64,000 bases of DNA from assembly GCF_035956715.1 (NCBI RefSeq), contig NZ_CP108381.1, forward strand, positions 434,001 to 498,000, in the 5' to 3' direction. A program made the translations under genes and the position numbers. The notes below the pieces were generated by a model that worked only from the letters and a program-made list of their open reading frames with translations, was not told the origin of the DNA and ran no database searches. Shown in pieces: positions 26,389 to 35,057 of this stretch. This DNA is from Nocardia sp. NBC_01329. Its GTDB lineage: Bacteria; Actinomycetota; Actinomycetes; Mycobacteriales; Mycobacteriaceae. Numbering within the stretch: position 1 is the first letter of the stretch; the number at the start of each line of letters is the position of its first letter.

Positions 26389-27765
26389 TCAGGCGCGGAC
26401 GATGCGCAGGATCTCGGTCACGAGTGCGTCTACTTCGTCCTGCGACCTGGCTTCGACGTTGAGGCGCAGCAGCGGTTCGGTATTGGAGGCGCGGAGGTTG
26501 AACCAGGCGTGGTCGGGTAGTTGCACGGTGACGCCGTCCAATCGGTCCACCGAGACTGCCCGCCCCGCGAACGCGTCGATGACGCCGGCGGTCCGGCCGG
26601 CGGCGTCGTCGACGGTCGAATTGATTTCACCGGAGGCGGCGTAGGCGGTGTAGGACGCCATCAGCTCGGAAACGGACCGTTTGTCCTCGCCCAGGGCGGC
26701 CAAGACGTGCAGGGCGGCCAGCATGCCGGAATCGGCGCCCCAGAAATCCCGGAAGTAGTAGTGCGCGGAATGCTCACCGCCGAATACCGCACCCGAAGTG
26801 GCCATCAGTTGTTTGATGAACGAATGGCCCACCCGCGAGCGCACCGGGTTGCCGCCCAGTTCGGTCACCAACTCCGGGACCGACCGCGAGGTGATCAGAT
26901 TGTGGATGATGGTGGCCCCGGGCTCCTCGGCGAGTTCCCGTTCGGCGACCAGCGCGGTGATGGCCGACGGCGAAACGGGTTCACCCAGCTCGTCCACCAC
27001 GAAGCAGCGGTCGGCGTCGCCGTCGAATGCCAGGCCGATATCGGCGCCGCAATCGCGGACCAGGGCCTGCAGATCCACCAGATTCTTCGGATCGAGCGGG
27101 TTGGCCTCGTGATTGGGGAAGGTGCCGTCCAGTTCGAAGTACAGTGGGACCACCTCGACCTGCGGCAGCGCACCGAGCACGGCGGGAACGGTATGCCCAC
27201 CCATCCCGTTGCCTGCGTCCACCGCGATGGTCAGCGGGCGGATGCTGCCGAGATCGACCAGATCGCGCAGGAAGGCGGCGTAGTCGTCGAGCAGATCGAC
27301 CTCGGTGGCCGTGCCCGGTTCCCCGTCGTGACTCGGTACGCCGGAGATCAGCTCGTCCGCGATGGTCGCCAACCCGGTGTCCTGGCCCACCGGCAGCGCG
27401 CGCGGGCGACAGAGCTTGATGCCGTTGTAGCGCGCCGGATTGTGGCTGGCGGTGAACATGGCGCCCGGGCAGTCGAGCCGCCCCGAAGCGAAATACAGCT
27501 CGTCGGTGGATGCCAGCCCGATATGGACCACATCCAGGCCCTGGGCGAGCACGCCCTCGGCGAAAGCGGCCACCAGCTCGGGAGATGAGGCGCGCATATC
27601 GTGGCCGATCGCGATGCGTCGTGCGTCCTCGCCCCGCATCAGCCGGGCGAACGCCGCCCCGGTGTCCCGGACGAAGCCGGCGTCGAGTTGGTCGGTGACC
27701 ACACCGCGGATGTCGTAAGCCTTGATCACCGCGTTCACGGACTCGGCAGAGCGGGCGACTGTCAT
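26389..27765 (-). CDS. manB (pmm-type): phosphomannomutase/phosphoglucomutase
   Basis: Converts mannose-6-phosphate to mannose-1-phosphate. A 458-residue alpha-D-phosphohexomutase with all four active-site loops: TASHNP with phospho-Ser107, DGDADR (248-253) for magnesium, GGEHSAHYYF for sugar recognition and RASNTEPLLRLNVEA for phosphate binding. Start ATG at 27765. It corresponds to Rv3257c in M. tuberculosis, where naming of manA/manB/pmmA varies. Runs in the same direction as the TobH-like gene and manA. Confidence 0.93.
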   Translation of the reverse strand: MTVARSAESVNAVIKAYDIRGVVTDQLDAGFVRDTGAAFARLMRGEDARRIAIGHDMRASSPELVAAFAEGVLAQGLDVVHIGLASTDELYFASGRLDCPGAMFTASHNPARYNGIKLCRPRALPVGQDTGLATIADELISGVPSHDGEPGTATEVDLLDDYAAFLRDLVDLGSIRPLTIAVDAGNGMGGHTVPAVLGALPQVEVVPLYFELDGTFPNHEANPLDPKNLVDLQALVRDCGADIGLAFDGDADRCFVVDELGEPVSPSAITALVAERELAEEPGATIIHNLITSRSVPELVTELGGNPVRSRVGHSFIKQLMATSGAVFGGEHSAHYYFRDFWGADSGMLAALHVLAALGEDKRSVSELMASYTAYAASGEINSTVDDAAGRTAGVIDAFAGRAVSVDRLDGVTVQLPDHAWFNLRASNTEPLLRLNVEARSQDEVDALVTEILRIVRA

Positions 27766-27824
27766 GGCGACTACCCTAGTGCGTGCGTTGACGGCCCCGC
27801 CTCCGGCGGGGCGATAGAAGCAGC

Positions 27825-28199
27825 TCAGCTGGGGGGATCGGGGAGTACCCGCAGATGTCCGCGGCGGCCGGTGCGAGTGGGGCGCGGCGGGGGAGTGTGT
27901 TCGCGGTAGCCCCGCTGGTCGGGTTCCGGCGGGCGGCGGCGTAATCCGGCTTCCCGGACGGCCTCGGCGAGCGCGGTCAGATCGTCGTCGTCGGGGCTGG
28001 TGGAGAAGCCGCCTTCGTGCCGGACCATATCCCAGCCCTTGGGGGCGGTGATCCGGGAGGCGTGGGTCGCGCAGAGATCCCAGGAATGAGGTTCGGCCAC
28101 CGTCGCCAACGGGCCCACCACCGCGGTGGAGTCGGAGTAGACATAGGTGAGCGTCGCGACGGCCGGATTCTTGCAGCCGGGTCGGCAGCAACGACGCAT
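27825..28199 (-). CDS. DUF3499 protein
   Basis: A 124-residue protein conserved upstream of phosphomannomutase in Mycobacteriales (Rv3258c position). The N-terminus MRRCCRPGCKNPAVATLTYV and DLCATHASRITAPKGWDMVRH carry four conserved cysteines plus His and look like a small zinc ribbon. The C-terminal half is Pro/Arg-rich and probably disordered. Start ATG at 28199; a GTG three codons earlier is possible. Function unknown. Confidence 0.85.
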   Translation of the reverse strand: MRRCCRPGCKNPAVATLTYVYSDSTAVVGPLATVAEPHSWDLCATHASRITAPKGWDMVRHEGGFSTSPDDDDLTALAEAVREAGLRRRPPEPDQRGYREHTPPPRPTRTGRRGHLRVLPDPPS

Positions 28200-28415
28200 G
28201 GAGATCACGCCGTCGAGCGTAACCCGCCCCACCCGCGCGGGTGGGGCAGACACGCTCATGGATCTGCCCACGCACGGCGCGGCGCAGTGTGATTCGTACC
28301 GCTTCGGGTGTGAACAGCCGACCATTCGAACAATGACCGTACCCACTTCCCCAGATCGATCACAGCTCCCCCGAAGACCCACATTCCCTCCACGCCGGAT
28401 ATCCCGCCTCAGTTG

Positions 28416-28460
28416 CCGGGGTCACGAGGGCCCCGACCCCGCAGCGCCGAAGGCGACGCC
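28416..28460. repeat. dispersed palindromic repeat C, half copy
   Basis: Matches the right half of copy 1 (CCGGGGTCACGAGGGCCCCG and the adjoining GCGCCGAAGGCG hairpin) with a few changes. It abuts the stop codon of the metallopeptidase-like gene at 28460. The left half is absent. Confidence 0.75.
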
Positions 28461-28939
28461 TATTCCGGTTCGGGGTCGATCACGTCCGGGTCGACCCCGA
28501 GGTAGGTCGCGATCTGCTGCACCAGGACCTCGCGCAGCAGTTCCACCAGATCGTCGGGGTCGCCGGCGCGTAGTTCGAGGGGTTTGCGGAACAGCACCAC
28601 CCGGGCGCGGATGGGCGTGCCGTGCCGGTCGACACCGGCCGGGATCAGCCGGGACAGCGGGACCGGGCCGTCGGCGACCACCTCGTCCGGCCAGGTCACC
28701 GAATCAGGGTGCAGTGGACGGATTTTGGGCACATCGTCGACGGCGATATCGAGTTTGGTGAGGCGATCGTGCCAGCGGGTGTCCAGCGGGGCGAATGCTT
28801 CCAGGACCAGCCGGTCGAATTTCTGGCCCCGGGTGCGCCAGGCCGGAACAGTCGGCGGCAGCATCGGGCCGCGGACACCGCGGCCGCGACGGCTGACCGA
28901 CCGGGCGGTCGGGGGTCTGCGGTTGCGGGATCGTGCCAT
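28460..28939 (-). CDS. metallopeptidase-family protein lacking HExxH
   Basis: A 159-residue protein at the Rv3259 position, in the zincin-like family PF06262. The first 25 residues are Arg-rich. The block where active relatives have HExxH reads LREVLVQQIATYLGVDPDVI, so neither metal-binding His is present and peptidase activity is unlikely. PVPLSRLIPAGVDRHGTPIRARVVLFRKPLE is a typical core segment. The role is unknown. Start ATG at 28939. Confidence 0.82.
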   Translation of the reverse strand: MARSRNRRPPTARSVSRRGRGVRGPMLPPTVPAWRTRGQKFDRLVLEAFAPLDTRWHDRLTKLDIAVDDVPKIRPLHPDSVTWPDEVVADGPVPLSRLIPAGVDRHGTPIRARVVLFRKPLELRAGDPDDLVELLREVLVQQIATYLGVDPDVIDPEPE

Positions 28940-29043
28940 GAGCAGAACGTTAGTCAGTTATCTCCGATCGCGACGGCCCGCCCCGGCTACATGCTCCGGG
29001 GCGCACCGACGCGAGCGGTACGGCCGCATACGGTCGCCGATCG

Positions 29044-29445
29044 TCAGCCGATACCGCGCTTGAGGCGCCGGCGCTCCCGCTCCGACAGGCCGCCCCAGAT
29101 TCCGAAGCGCTCATCGTGCGCGAGCGCGTATTCCAGGCATTCGTCGCGGACCTCGCATCCCAAGCAGATGCGTTTGGCCTCGCGGGTGGAGCCACCCTTC
29201 TCCGGGAAGAAGGCCTCCGGGTCTGTCTCCGCGCAGAGTGCGCGTTCTTGCCACTGTTCTTCGATGGAGCCGAACATCTCGTCGAAACCGGTCACGATCA
29301 GGCTGAGCCGGGGAGTCGATTCATGCTCGTTCCGATCAGGTCCGGACCAGCCGTTTTCAGCAGCGACGCCTTGTGCTGCGCCTGCTGTGGAATCGGTTCG
29401 CGATACACCCACCGGAATGCCGGCCGGGGCCAGATCATCGGCCAT
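29044..29445 (-). CDS. whiB2: WhiB-family regulator WhiB2
   Basis: Fe-S transcription factor, orthologue of WhiB2/WhmD that is needed for septation. Four cluster cysteines: ALCAETD, then ICLGCEVRDEC. The WhiB turn GIWGGLSERERRRLK is followed by the basic DNA-binding tail. The protein has 133 residues, against about 89 in M. tuberculosis; the extra length is an N-terminal extension of roughly 50 residues. The start at 29445 is well supported by a GAGGAGG box seven bases upstream. A later ATG at 29277 would give the short form. A perfect SOS box lies 122 bases upstream. Confidence 0.93.
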   Translation of the reverse strand: MADDLAPAGIPVGVSRTDSTAGAAQGVAAENGWSGPDRNEHESTPRLSLIVTGFDEMFGSIEEQWQERALCAETDPEAFFPEKGGSTREAKRICLGCEVRDECLEYALAHDERFGIWGGLSERERRRLKRGIG

Positions 29446-29790
29446 CGCTCCGCCTCCTCATTGTGTGTTAGCGCAGAATGAATTCATTTCCGTCGATCGA
29501 CGCGCACGCCGACGGCCAAACTCCGCGACGTTGTCTCGCGGACTTCCCCGAACGTGTCATTCCAATTCGAACATCTGTTCGAGTTTCCATGCGCGCCTTG
29601 TACTTCCCGCGCGACCCGGAATGACATGTCTGTGATTAGACACGCCGCCTGTGGTGATGGTCAAGCCACCGTCACTATTCCGTTACTATCCCGCGCAGCA
29701 TTCCGAGTCGATCTTGTGACCCGAATAGCAAATGAGCGGCAAATATAGCGGAACGCGCACTATTTCCCGCGCGGCATAGGGTGTACAGAT
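29446..29790. other. divergent promoter region whiB2/fbiA
   Basis: A 345-base gene-free stretch, noticeably less G+C-rich than its surroundings. It holds an SOS box at 29567-29582 framed by a 9-base inverted repeat (TGTCATTCC at 29555-29563, GGAATGACA at 29618-29626). Promoters for both genes are expected here. Confidence 0.75.
29567..29582. promoter_or_regulatory. LexA-binding SOS box
   Basis: TCGAACATCTGTTCGA is a perfect match to the actinobacterial SOS consensus TCGAAC-N4-GTTCGA. It lies 122 bases upstream of whiB2 and about 209 bases upstream of fbiA, so either or both could be LexA-controlled. Confidence 0.85.
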
Positions 29791-30789
29791 GTGACTTCAC
29801 AACAAGCGGACAGCGCACCCGCCAATGGTCCCCGTATCGTCGTCCTGGTCGGCGGAGTCGGTGGCGCGCGGTTCCTGCTGGGCGTCCGGGAGCTGCTCCC
29901 CGAGGCGGAGGTTTCCGCGATCGTGAACGTGGGCGACGATGTCTGGATGCATGGGCTGAGAATCTGTCCCGACCTCGATACCTGCATGTATACGCTCGGT
30001 GGCGGAATCGACCCGGAGCGCGGTTGGGGCCGGTTGGGTGAAACCTGGCACGCCAAGGAGGAGCTCGCGAAATATCATGCGCAGCCCGACTGGTTCGGAC
30101 TGGGCGACCGCGATATCGCGACGCACCTGGTTCGTACCGAAATGTTGCGCGCCGGGTATCCCCTCTCGGCGGTTACCGAGGCGCTGTGCAATCGATGGCA
30201 ACCGGGCGTGAAACTCCTCCCGGCAACTGACGATCGCTGTGAAACGCATGTTGTTATCAGCGATCCGGACAGTCCTGGCGAACGCCGCGCGATCCATTTC
30301 CAGGAGTGGTGGGTTCGGTACCGTGCCGACGTCGAAACCCACGGATTCGCCACAATCGGGGCGGATGAGGCCAAACCGGCACCGAATGTGACTGAACTCA
30401 TAGCCGGTGCGGATGTTGTATTACTCGCTCCATCGAACCCGGTTGTGAGCGTCGGATCGATCCTCTCGGTGCCCGGAATTCGGGGCGCGCTGCGCACCAC
30501 CGAGGCCCCGGTGATCGGGGTGTCGCCGGTGATCGACGGAAAGCCGTTGCGCGGGATGGCCGACGAATGCCTGTCGGTGATCGGCGTGGAGACCTCGGCG
30601 GAGGCGGTCGGGCGTCACTACGGATCTCGTTCGGCCACAGGCATTCTCGACGGCTGGCTGATACACACCACCGATACCGCCGAGGTTCCGGGTGTGCAGG
30701 TGCGCAGTGTTCCCCTTTTGATGACCGATCCGCCCACCACCGCCGAAATGGTGCGTGCGGCTCTCGAGTTGGCAGGAGTTAAGCCGTGA
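29791..30789 (+). CDS. fbiA: 2-phospho-L-lactate transferase-type enzyme of F420 synthesis
   Basis: Joins the lactyl/enolpyruvyl phosphate unit to Fo to make (dehydro-)F420-0. A 332-residue CofD-family protein with the N-terminal [36 protein letters not shown] and a C-terminal [14 protein letters not shown]. Starts at GTG 29791. The stop overlaps the fbiB start (GTGA). Confidence 0.95.
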   Translation: MTSQQADSAPANGPRIVVLVGGVGGARFLLGVRELLPEAEVSAIVNVGDDVWMHGLRICPDLDTCMYTLGGGIDPERGWGRLGETWHAKEELAKYHAQPDWFGLGDRDIATHLVRTEMLRAGYPLSAVTEALCNRWQPGVKLLPATDDRCETHVVISDPDSPGERRAIHFQEWWVRYRADVETHGFATIGADEAKPAPNVTELIAGADVVLLAPSNPVVSVGSILSVPGIRGALRTTEAPVIGVSPVIDGKPLRGMADECLSVIGVETSAEAVGRHYGSRSATGILDGWLIHTTDTAEVPGVQVRSVPLLMTDPPTTAEMVRAALELAGVKP

Positions 30790-32156
30790 CCAGCGTGAAC
30801 CCGTCGGTGGAGGCCGCGATCCCCGATCATTCCGCGACGCAATTGCAGATCCTGCCGATCACCGGATTACCGGAATTCCGGCCCGGTGACGATCTTGCCG
30901 AACATATCGCCGCCCGGGCTCCCTGGCTCACCGACGGCGACATCCTGGTGGTCACCAGCAAAATCGTCGCCAAGGCCGAGGGGCGGATCGTCGCGGCACC
31001 GACCGATCCCGAGGAACGCGATACCGCGCGGCGCCGCCTTGTCGAACAAGAGGCGGTGCGGGTCGTGGCCCGCCGGGGTCGCACCCTCATCACCGAGAAC
31101 CGTCTCGGCATCGTGCAGGCCGCGTCCGGGGTCGACGGGTCCAACGTCGAAAACGACGAATTGGTACTGCTGCCCGCCGATCCCGATGGCAGCGCAAAAG
31201 GTTTGCGGTCGGCGCTGGGCACCCGGCTCGGGGTGGAGATCGCGGTGGTGGTCACCGACACCATGGGCCGTGCCTGGCGCAACGGACAGACGGATGTGGC
31301 GATCGGCTCCGCGGGTTTGCCCGTGCTGCACGACTACGCGGGCGCCGTCGACGGGCAGGGCAACGAACTCCAGGTCACCCAGGTGGCGATCGCGGACGAA
31401 TTGGCCGCTGCCGCAGACCTGGTCAAGGGGAAGCTCGGCGGTGTCCCGATCGCGGTGGTCCGAGGGCTCACCGCGGTCGACAACGGTTCGACAGCAGCCG
31501 ATCTGGTGCGCCCGGGCACCGACGATCTGTTCTGGCTCGGTACCGCCGAGGCGATCGAGCGGGGACGTGGGGAAGCGGTGCTGCTGCGCCGATCGGTCCG
31601 CGCCTTCGCACCGGATCCGGTGGAACCCGAACAGATACGCACCGCTGTCGCGGTGGCACTCACCGCGCCGGCGCCGCACCACACCCGCCCGGTACGGTTC
31701 GTCTGGTTGCGCGATGGTGACCGGCGGCAGCGTTTGCTCGAGACGATGGCCGAGAAGTGGCGGTCCGATCTCGCGGCGGACGGCCTGGACTCCGAGCGGA
31801 TCGAGCGGCGCGTGAACCGCGGCCGCCTGCTGTTCGACGCGCCGGAGGTGATCATCCCGTTCTGCGTCCCCGACGGAGCTCACGATTATCCCGACGAACG
31901 ACGCCGAGACGCGGAACGGACCATGTTCACCGTCGCGGTCGGTGCCGCGGTCCAGGGACTGCTGGTCGCGCTCGCGACCGAGGGGCTGGGCAGCTGCTGG
32001 ATCGGGTCGACCATCTTCGCCCCGGAGGTGACCCGGGAGGTGCTCGGCCTGGCCGACGAATGGATCCCGCTGGGGGCCATCGCGATCGGGTATCCCACCG
32101 AGGAACTCACCCCGCGTGCGCCGCGCGACCCCGATACCTGCCTGGTCGAGCTGTGA
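30786..32156 (+). CDS. fbiB: F420:gamma-glutamyl ligase / reductase, bifunctional
   Basis: A 456-residue two-domain FbiB. The N-terminal CofE-like domain adds gamma-linked glutamates to F420-0 ([37 protein letters not shown]). The C-terminal nitroreductase-like domain binds flavin and reduces dehydro-F420 ([27 protein letters not shown]). Start GTG 30786 overlaps the fbiA stop; its own stop overlaps the start of the NUDIX gene. Confidence 0.95.
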   Translation: MTSVNPSVEAAIPDHSATQLQILPITGLPEFRPGDDLAEHIAARAPWLTDGDILVVTSKIVAKAEGRIVAAPTDPEERDTARRRLVEQEAVRVVARRGRTLITENRLGIVQAASGVDGSNVENDELVLLPADPDGSAKGLRSALGTRLGVEIAVVVTDTMGRAWRNGQTDVAIGSAGLPVLHDYAGAVDGQGNELQVTQVAIADELAAAADLVKGKLGGVPIAVVRGLTAVDNGSTAADLVRPGTDDLFWLGTAEAIERGRGEAVLLRRSVRAFAPDPVEPEQIRTAVAVALTAPAPHHTRPVRFVWLRDGDRRQRLLETMAEKWRSDLAADGLDSERIERRVNRGRLLFDAPEVIIPFCVPDGAHDYPDERRRDAERTMFTVAVGAAVQGLLVALATEGLGSCWIGSTIFAPEVTREVLGLADEWIPLGAIAIGYPTEELTPRAPRDPDTCLVEL

Positions 32157-32671
32157 CCGCCGAATCGCTGCACGCGTCGGCAACCGATCTGCTGACTGCA
32201 TGGAAACCGGCCCTTGGCTCCGACGCCTCGCTGCGTGAGGCGATGCTCGCGTTCCTTGGCGCGGCTCCCCGCGGTTGCCTGCGTGAGCACGTACCCGGTC
32301 ATATCACCGCCTCGGCCGTGGTGTTCTCGCACGACGGCGGGGAAGTACTGCTCACCTTGCATCCGCGGGTAGGGCGCTGGATCCAGCTCGGCGGGCACTG
32401 CGAGCCCGCGGACGAGACCGTGGCCGATGCCGCGCTGCGCGAGGCCACCGAGGAATCCGGTATTCCGGGACTGCGGCTCGAACCGGAACTCTACGGCGCC
32501 CAGGCTCATCCGATCACCTGTTCACTGGGCGTACCGACTCGTCATCTGGATCTGCTGTTCCGGATCACCGCGCCGGCCGACGCTGTCCCGGTTCGCAGTG
32601 CCGAATCCACCGATCTGCGGTGGTGGGCGGTGCGCGATCTGCCACCGGACGCCGATGTACTGATCCGGTGA
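32153..32671 (+). CDS. NUDIX hydrolase
   Basis: A 172-residue hydrolase of nucleoside-diphosphate-linked compounds. The Nudix box is [20 protein letters not shown] followed by EESG. The GTG start overlaps the fbiB stop (GTGA), so it is co-translated with the F420 genes; whether it serves F420 or GTP metabolism is unknown. An intrinsic-terminator-like hairpin follows. Confidence 0.9.
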   Translation: MTAESLHASATDLLTAWKPALGSDASLREAMLAFLGAAPRGCLREHVPGHITASAVVFSHDGGEVLLTLHPRVGRWIQLGGHCEPADETVADAALREATEESGIPGLRLEPELYGAQAHPITCSLGVPTRHLDLLFRITAPADAVPVRSAESTDLRWWAVRDLPPDADVLIR

Positions 32672-32676
32672 GACTG

Positions 32677-32708
32677 CCACTGCTCGGCCGATCACGGTCG
32701 AGCAGTGG
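32677..32708 (+). terminator. hairpin after fbiAB-NUDIX
   Basis: CCACTGCTCG and CGAGCAGTGG form a perfect 10-base-pair stem with a 12-base loop, six bases after the NUDIX stop. There is no clear U-tract. Confidence 0.7.
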
Positions 32709-32750
32709 GTTCGGTGGGCGACGGACCGGGAGCCATCCGCTTCATAAAGT

Positions 32751-32966
32751 ATGCGTGACCCGAATCCGTTCTTTACCGAACGCATAGACGTGTCCGCTCC
32801 AGGGCCTCTTCGCGCTTACCGTCGAAGTGAGTGTGTTGCGTACGTGACGGTGCACCGGTGTATCGCGGCCGGTACACGCTGGGACGATATCCCCGACGAT
32901 TGGACGTGTCCGGACTGCGGGGCGGCCAAGTCGGATTTCTTCATGATCGAAATCGAGCGAACTTGA
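32751..32966 (+). CDS. degenerate rubredoxin
   Basis: A 71-residue rubredoxin-like protein, expected to pass electrons to AlkB encoded downstream. The C-terminal half is intact: [22 protein letters not shown], with the second iron knuckle CPDC. In the N-terminal half the usual YRCxxCGYVY reads [10 protein letters not shown], so the first iron-binding Cys is Arg. The stretch between knuckles is about nine residues short. It may bind iron differently or be a decaying gene. The ATG at 32751 has no clear ribosome-binding site. Confidence 0.78.
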   Translation: MRDPNPFFTERIDVSAPGPLRAYRRSECVAYVTVHRCIAAGTRWDDIPDDWTCPDCGAAKSDFFMIEIERT

Positions 32967-33007
32967 AACTTTGACTCCCGCGGTGCATTCGTGCAAGTGT
33001 CGCTGAT

Positions 33008-33628
33008 ATGCCGAGCACCGGGTCCCGGAATGCGAACCAGGGGTCTGCGCGTGAGTTGCTGCGCACAGCCGTCCTCGACGCGATGCGAGACCTGTTGTTG
33101 CAGCGTGACTGGTCCAAGATCACGCTCACCGAGGTGGCGGCCGGAGCCGGGGTGAGCCGGCAGACCCTCTACAACGAATTCGGCTCCCGTGGTGGCCTCG
33201 CCGAGTCCTATGCCATTCGGCTCGCCGATGATCTCGTCGACCATGTGGAAACAGCGCTGGCCGCCAATATCGGCGACGCGCAGGCATCCATCCGAGAAGG
33301 CCTGGCGAGCTATTTCCACGATTCCGCGCAGGATCCGCTCGTGCGGTCGCTGCTGCTCGGGGAAGTGAAACTCGATCTGCTCCGGCTCATCACCCTCGAC
33401 GCCGGCCCGTTGATCGCGCACGCCACCGAGCGGCTGTCGACGGTGATGCAGCGCAGCTGGATCGCTTTGACCCCGGCGCAGGCTCTCACCTTCGCGCATG
33501 CGCTGGTGCGTTTGGCGATCAGCTATATCCCGACACCGCCCCCGGCCGAGCACGACGCACCCGCCGAACTCGGACGCGTTTTCAGTCCCTACGTCGCCGC
33601 CGTGCTCGCCGAACGCGAGTTGCGATGA
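33008..33628 (+). CDS. TetR-family regulator
   Basis: A 206-residue repressor-type protein. The helix-turn-helix is ITLTEVAAGAGVSRQTLYNEFGSRGGL near residues 37-63. Its place between a rubredoxin and AlkB suggests it controls alkane oxidation, as TetR regulators in actinobacterial alkB loci do. The C-terminal ligand domain is hydrophobic-rich. Start ATG at 33008. Confidence 0.92.
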   Translation: MPSTGSRNANQGSARELLRTAVLDAMRDLLLQRDWSKITLTEVAAGAGVSRQTLYNEFGSRGGLAESYAIRLADDLVDHVETALAANIGDAQASIREGLASYFHDSAQDPLVRSLLLGEVKLDLLRLITLDAGPLIAHATERLSTVMQRSWIALTPAQALTFAHALVRLAISYIPTPPPAEHDAPAELGRVFSPYVAAVLAERELR

Positions 33629-33681
33629 ATTCGCCACGATGGTGAGCCGCCGGTAAGGTACCTGCATGTAACAATGCCCAC

Positions 33682-33694
33682 GTTCGGGGCGAAC
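33682..33694. promoter_or_regulatory. candidate operator before alkB
   Basis: GTTCG-GGG-CGAAC, a short perfect inverted repeat 75 bases before the alkB start and just after the TetR gene. It may be a TetR site, but at 5 bases per arm it could be chance. Confidence 0.35.
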
Positions 33695-33768
33695 AAAGAC
33701 TCATCAGTGACGCAGGTTCTGCAACGATGTAGGCCGCTGTCGGTTCGGTTCTCAGTAGCGGAGCAAAA

Positions 33769-34932
33769 GTGCAATTGGTTGGCAAGTCGACTGGATCGGC
33801 CGATCCCAAACGCCATCTGTGGATTCTCGGACTGATCGCGCCGGCCTGTGCGCTGTTGCCCTCGCAGTTGGTGTTGCACACCGGCCTCGAGGTGTTCTGG
33901 TGGCTCGGGCCGATCGTGGTGCTGGTGATGATTCCGCTGCTGGACGTGCTGGTCGGCGACGACGGCACCAATCCTCGCGACGAGGACTACGAGACTCTCT
34001 CCAACGATCGTTTCTATCGCTGGTGCACCTATCTGTTCCTGCCCTTCCAGCTGATCGGACTCACCCTCGCCGGTTATCTGTGGTCCGGCGCCGAGCTGAG
34101 CATCGTCGACAAGATCGGGCTCGCCACCACCCTGGGCCTGGTGTCCGGGATCGGTATCAACGCGGCACACGAACTCGGGCACCGGGTGGAACACCTGGAA
34201 CGCCTGCTCGCGAAGATAGCGCTGGCGCAGTCGGGGTACGGGCATTTCTTCGTCGAGCACAACAGGGGCCACCATGTGCGAGTGGCGACCCCGGACGATC
34301 CCGCCAGCGCCCGGCTCGGTGAGAGTTTGTGGAGATTCCTGCCGCGCAGTGTGGCCGGTGGATTCCGCTCCGCGATCACGCTGGAGCGGGAACGGTTGCA
34401 GCGGACCGGTAGCGGCTGGTGGAGCCTGGGTAACCACATTCTGCAGGCATGGTCGATGACGGTGGTGCTGTTCGGCGCCCTGATGCTGGTCTTCGGCTGG
34501 CAGATCCTGCCGTATCTGTTGCTGCAGGCGGTACTCGGCGCCGGACTGCTGGAAACGGTCAACTACATCGAGCACTACGGGCTGCTGCGGGAACGCAGGC
34601 CCAACGGGCGGTACCGCCGCTGCACCCCGCGGGACAGCTGGAACAGCGACCGTCTGGTGACCAACATCTTCCTGTTCCATCTGCAGCGGCACAGCGATCA
34701 CCACGCCAACCCGGGCCGGCGCTATCAGACCCTGCGCAGCTCGAACGAGGCGCCCCAGCTGCCCGCCGGATACGCGGCGATGGTGGTGCTCGCCGTGATT
34801 CCGCCGCTGTGGCGCCGGGTCATGGACAAGCGCGTACTCGCCCATTACGACGGCGATATCACCCGGACAAATCTCGCGCCCGGTAAGGAACAGCGCGTTC
34901 TCGCGGCCGTGCGGGGACGGGTCGCGGCCTGA
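33769..34932 (+). CDS. alkB: alkane 1-monooxygenase
   Basis: Integral-membrane di-iron enzyme that hydroxylates medium/long n-alkanes to 1-alkanols. 387 residues with all histidine boxes: HELGHR from His134, EHNRGHH, NYIEHYGL and LQRHSDHHANP from residue 305. Several hydrophobic helices lie between and before these boxes. The GTG start at 33769 has a GGAG box six bases upstream. It needs rubredoxin and a reductase; only the degenerate rubredoxin is nearby. Confidence 0.95.
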   Translation: MQLVGKSTGSADPKRHLWILGLIAPACALLPSQLVLHTGLEVFWWLGPIVVLVMIPLLDVLVGDDGTNPRDEDYETLSNDRFYRWCTYLFLPFQLIGLTLAGYLWSGAELSIVDKIGLATTLGLVSGIGINAAHELGHRVEHLERLLAKIALAQSGYGHFFVEHNRGHHVRVATPDDPASARLGESLWRFLPRSVAGGFRSAITLERERLQRTGSGWWSLGNHILQAWSMTVVLFGALMLVFGWQILPYLLLQAVLGAGLLETVNYIEHYGLLRERRPNGRYRRCTPRDSWNSDRLVTNIFLFHLQRHSDHHANPGRRYQTLRSSNEAPQLPAGYAAMVVLAVIPPLWRRVMDKRVLAHYDGDITRTNLAPGKEQRVLAAVRGRVAA

Positions 34933-35057
34933 TCACCGGCCCCGGACGGGCGTTACCGACCGGCGATCGCGTCGACCGGCACACCCGCGCCACAGCGTCG
35001 GGGAACCCGCTAGCCTTGCGGTCGAGACCGATACCGAGAGAAGGCTGATCCACGCTG

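Noticed and set aside
30000..32671. Riboswitch or tRNA genes around the F420 block
   Set aside because: No cloverleaf arms or T-loop consensus were seen; the region is filled with overlapping coding sequence.
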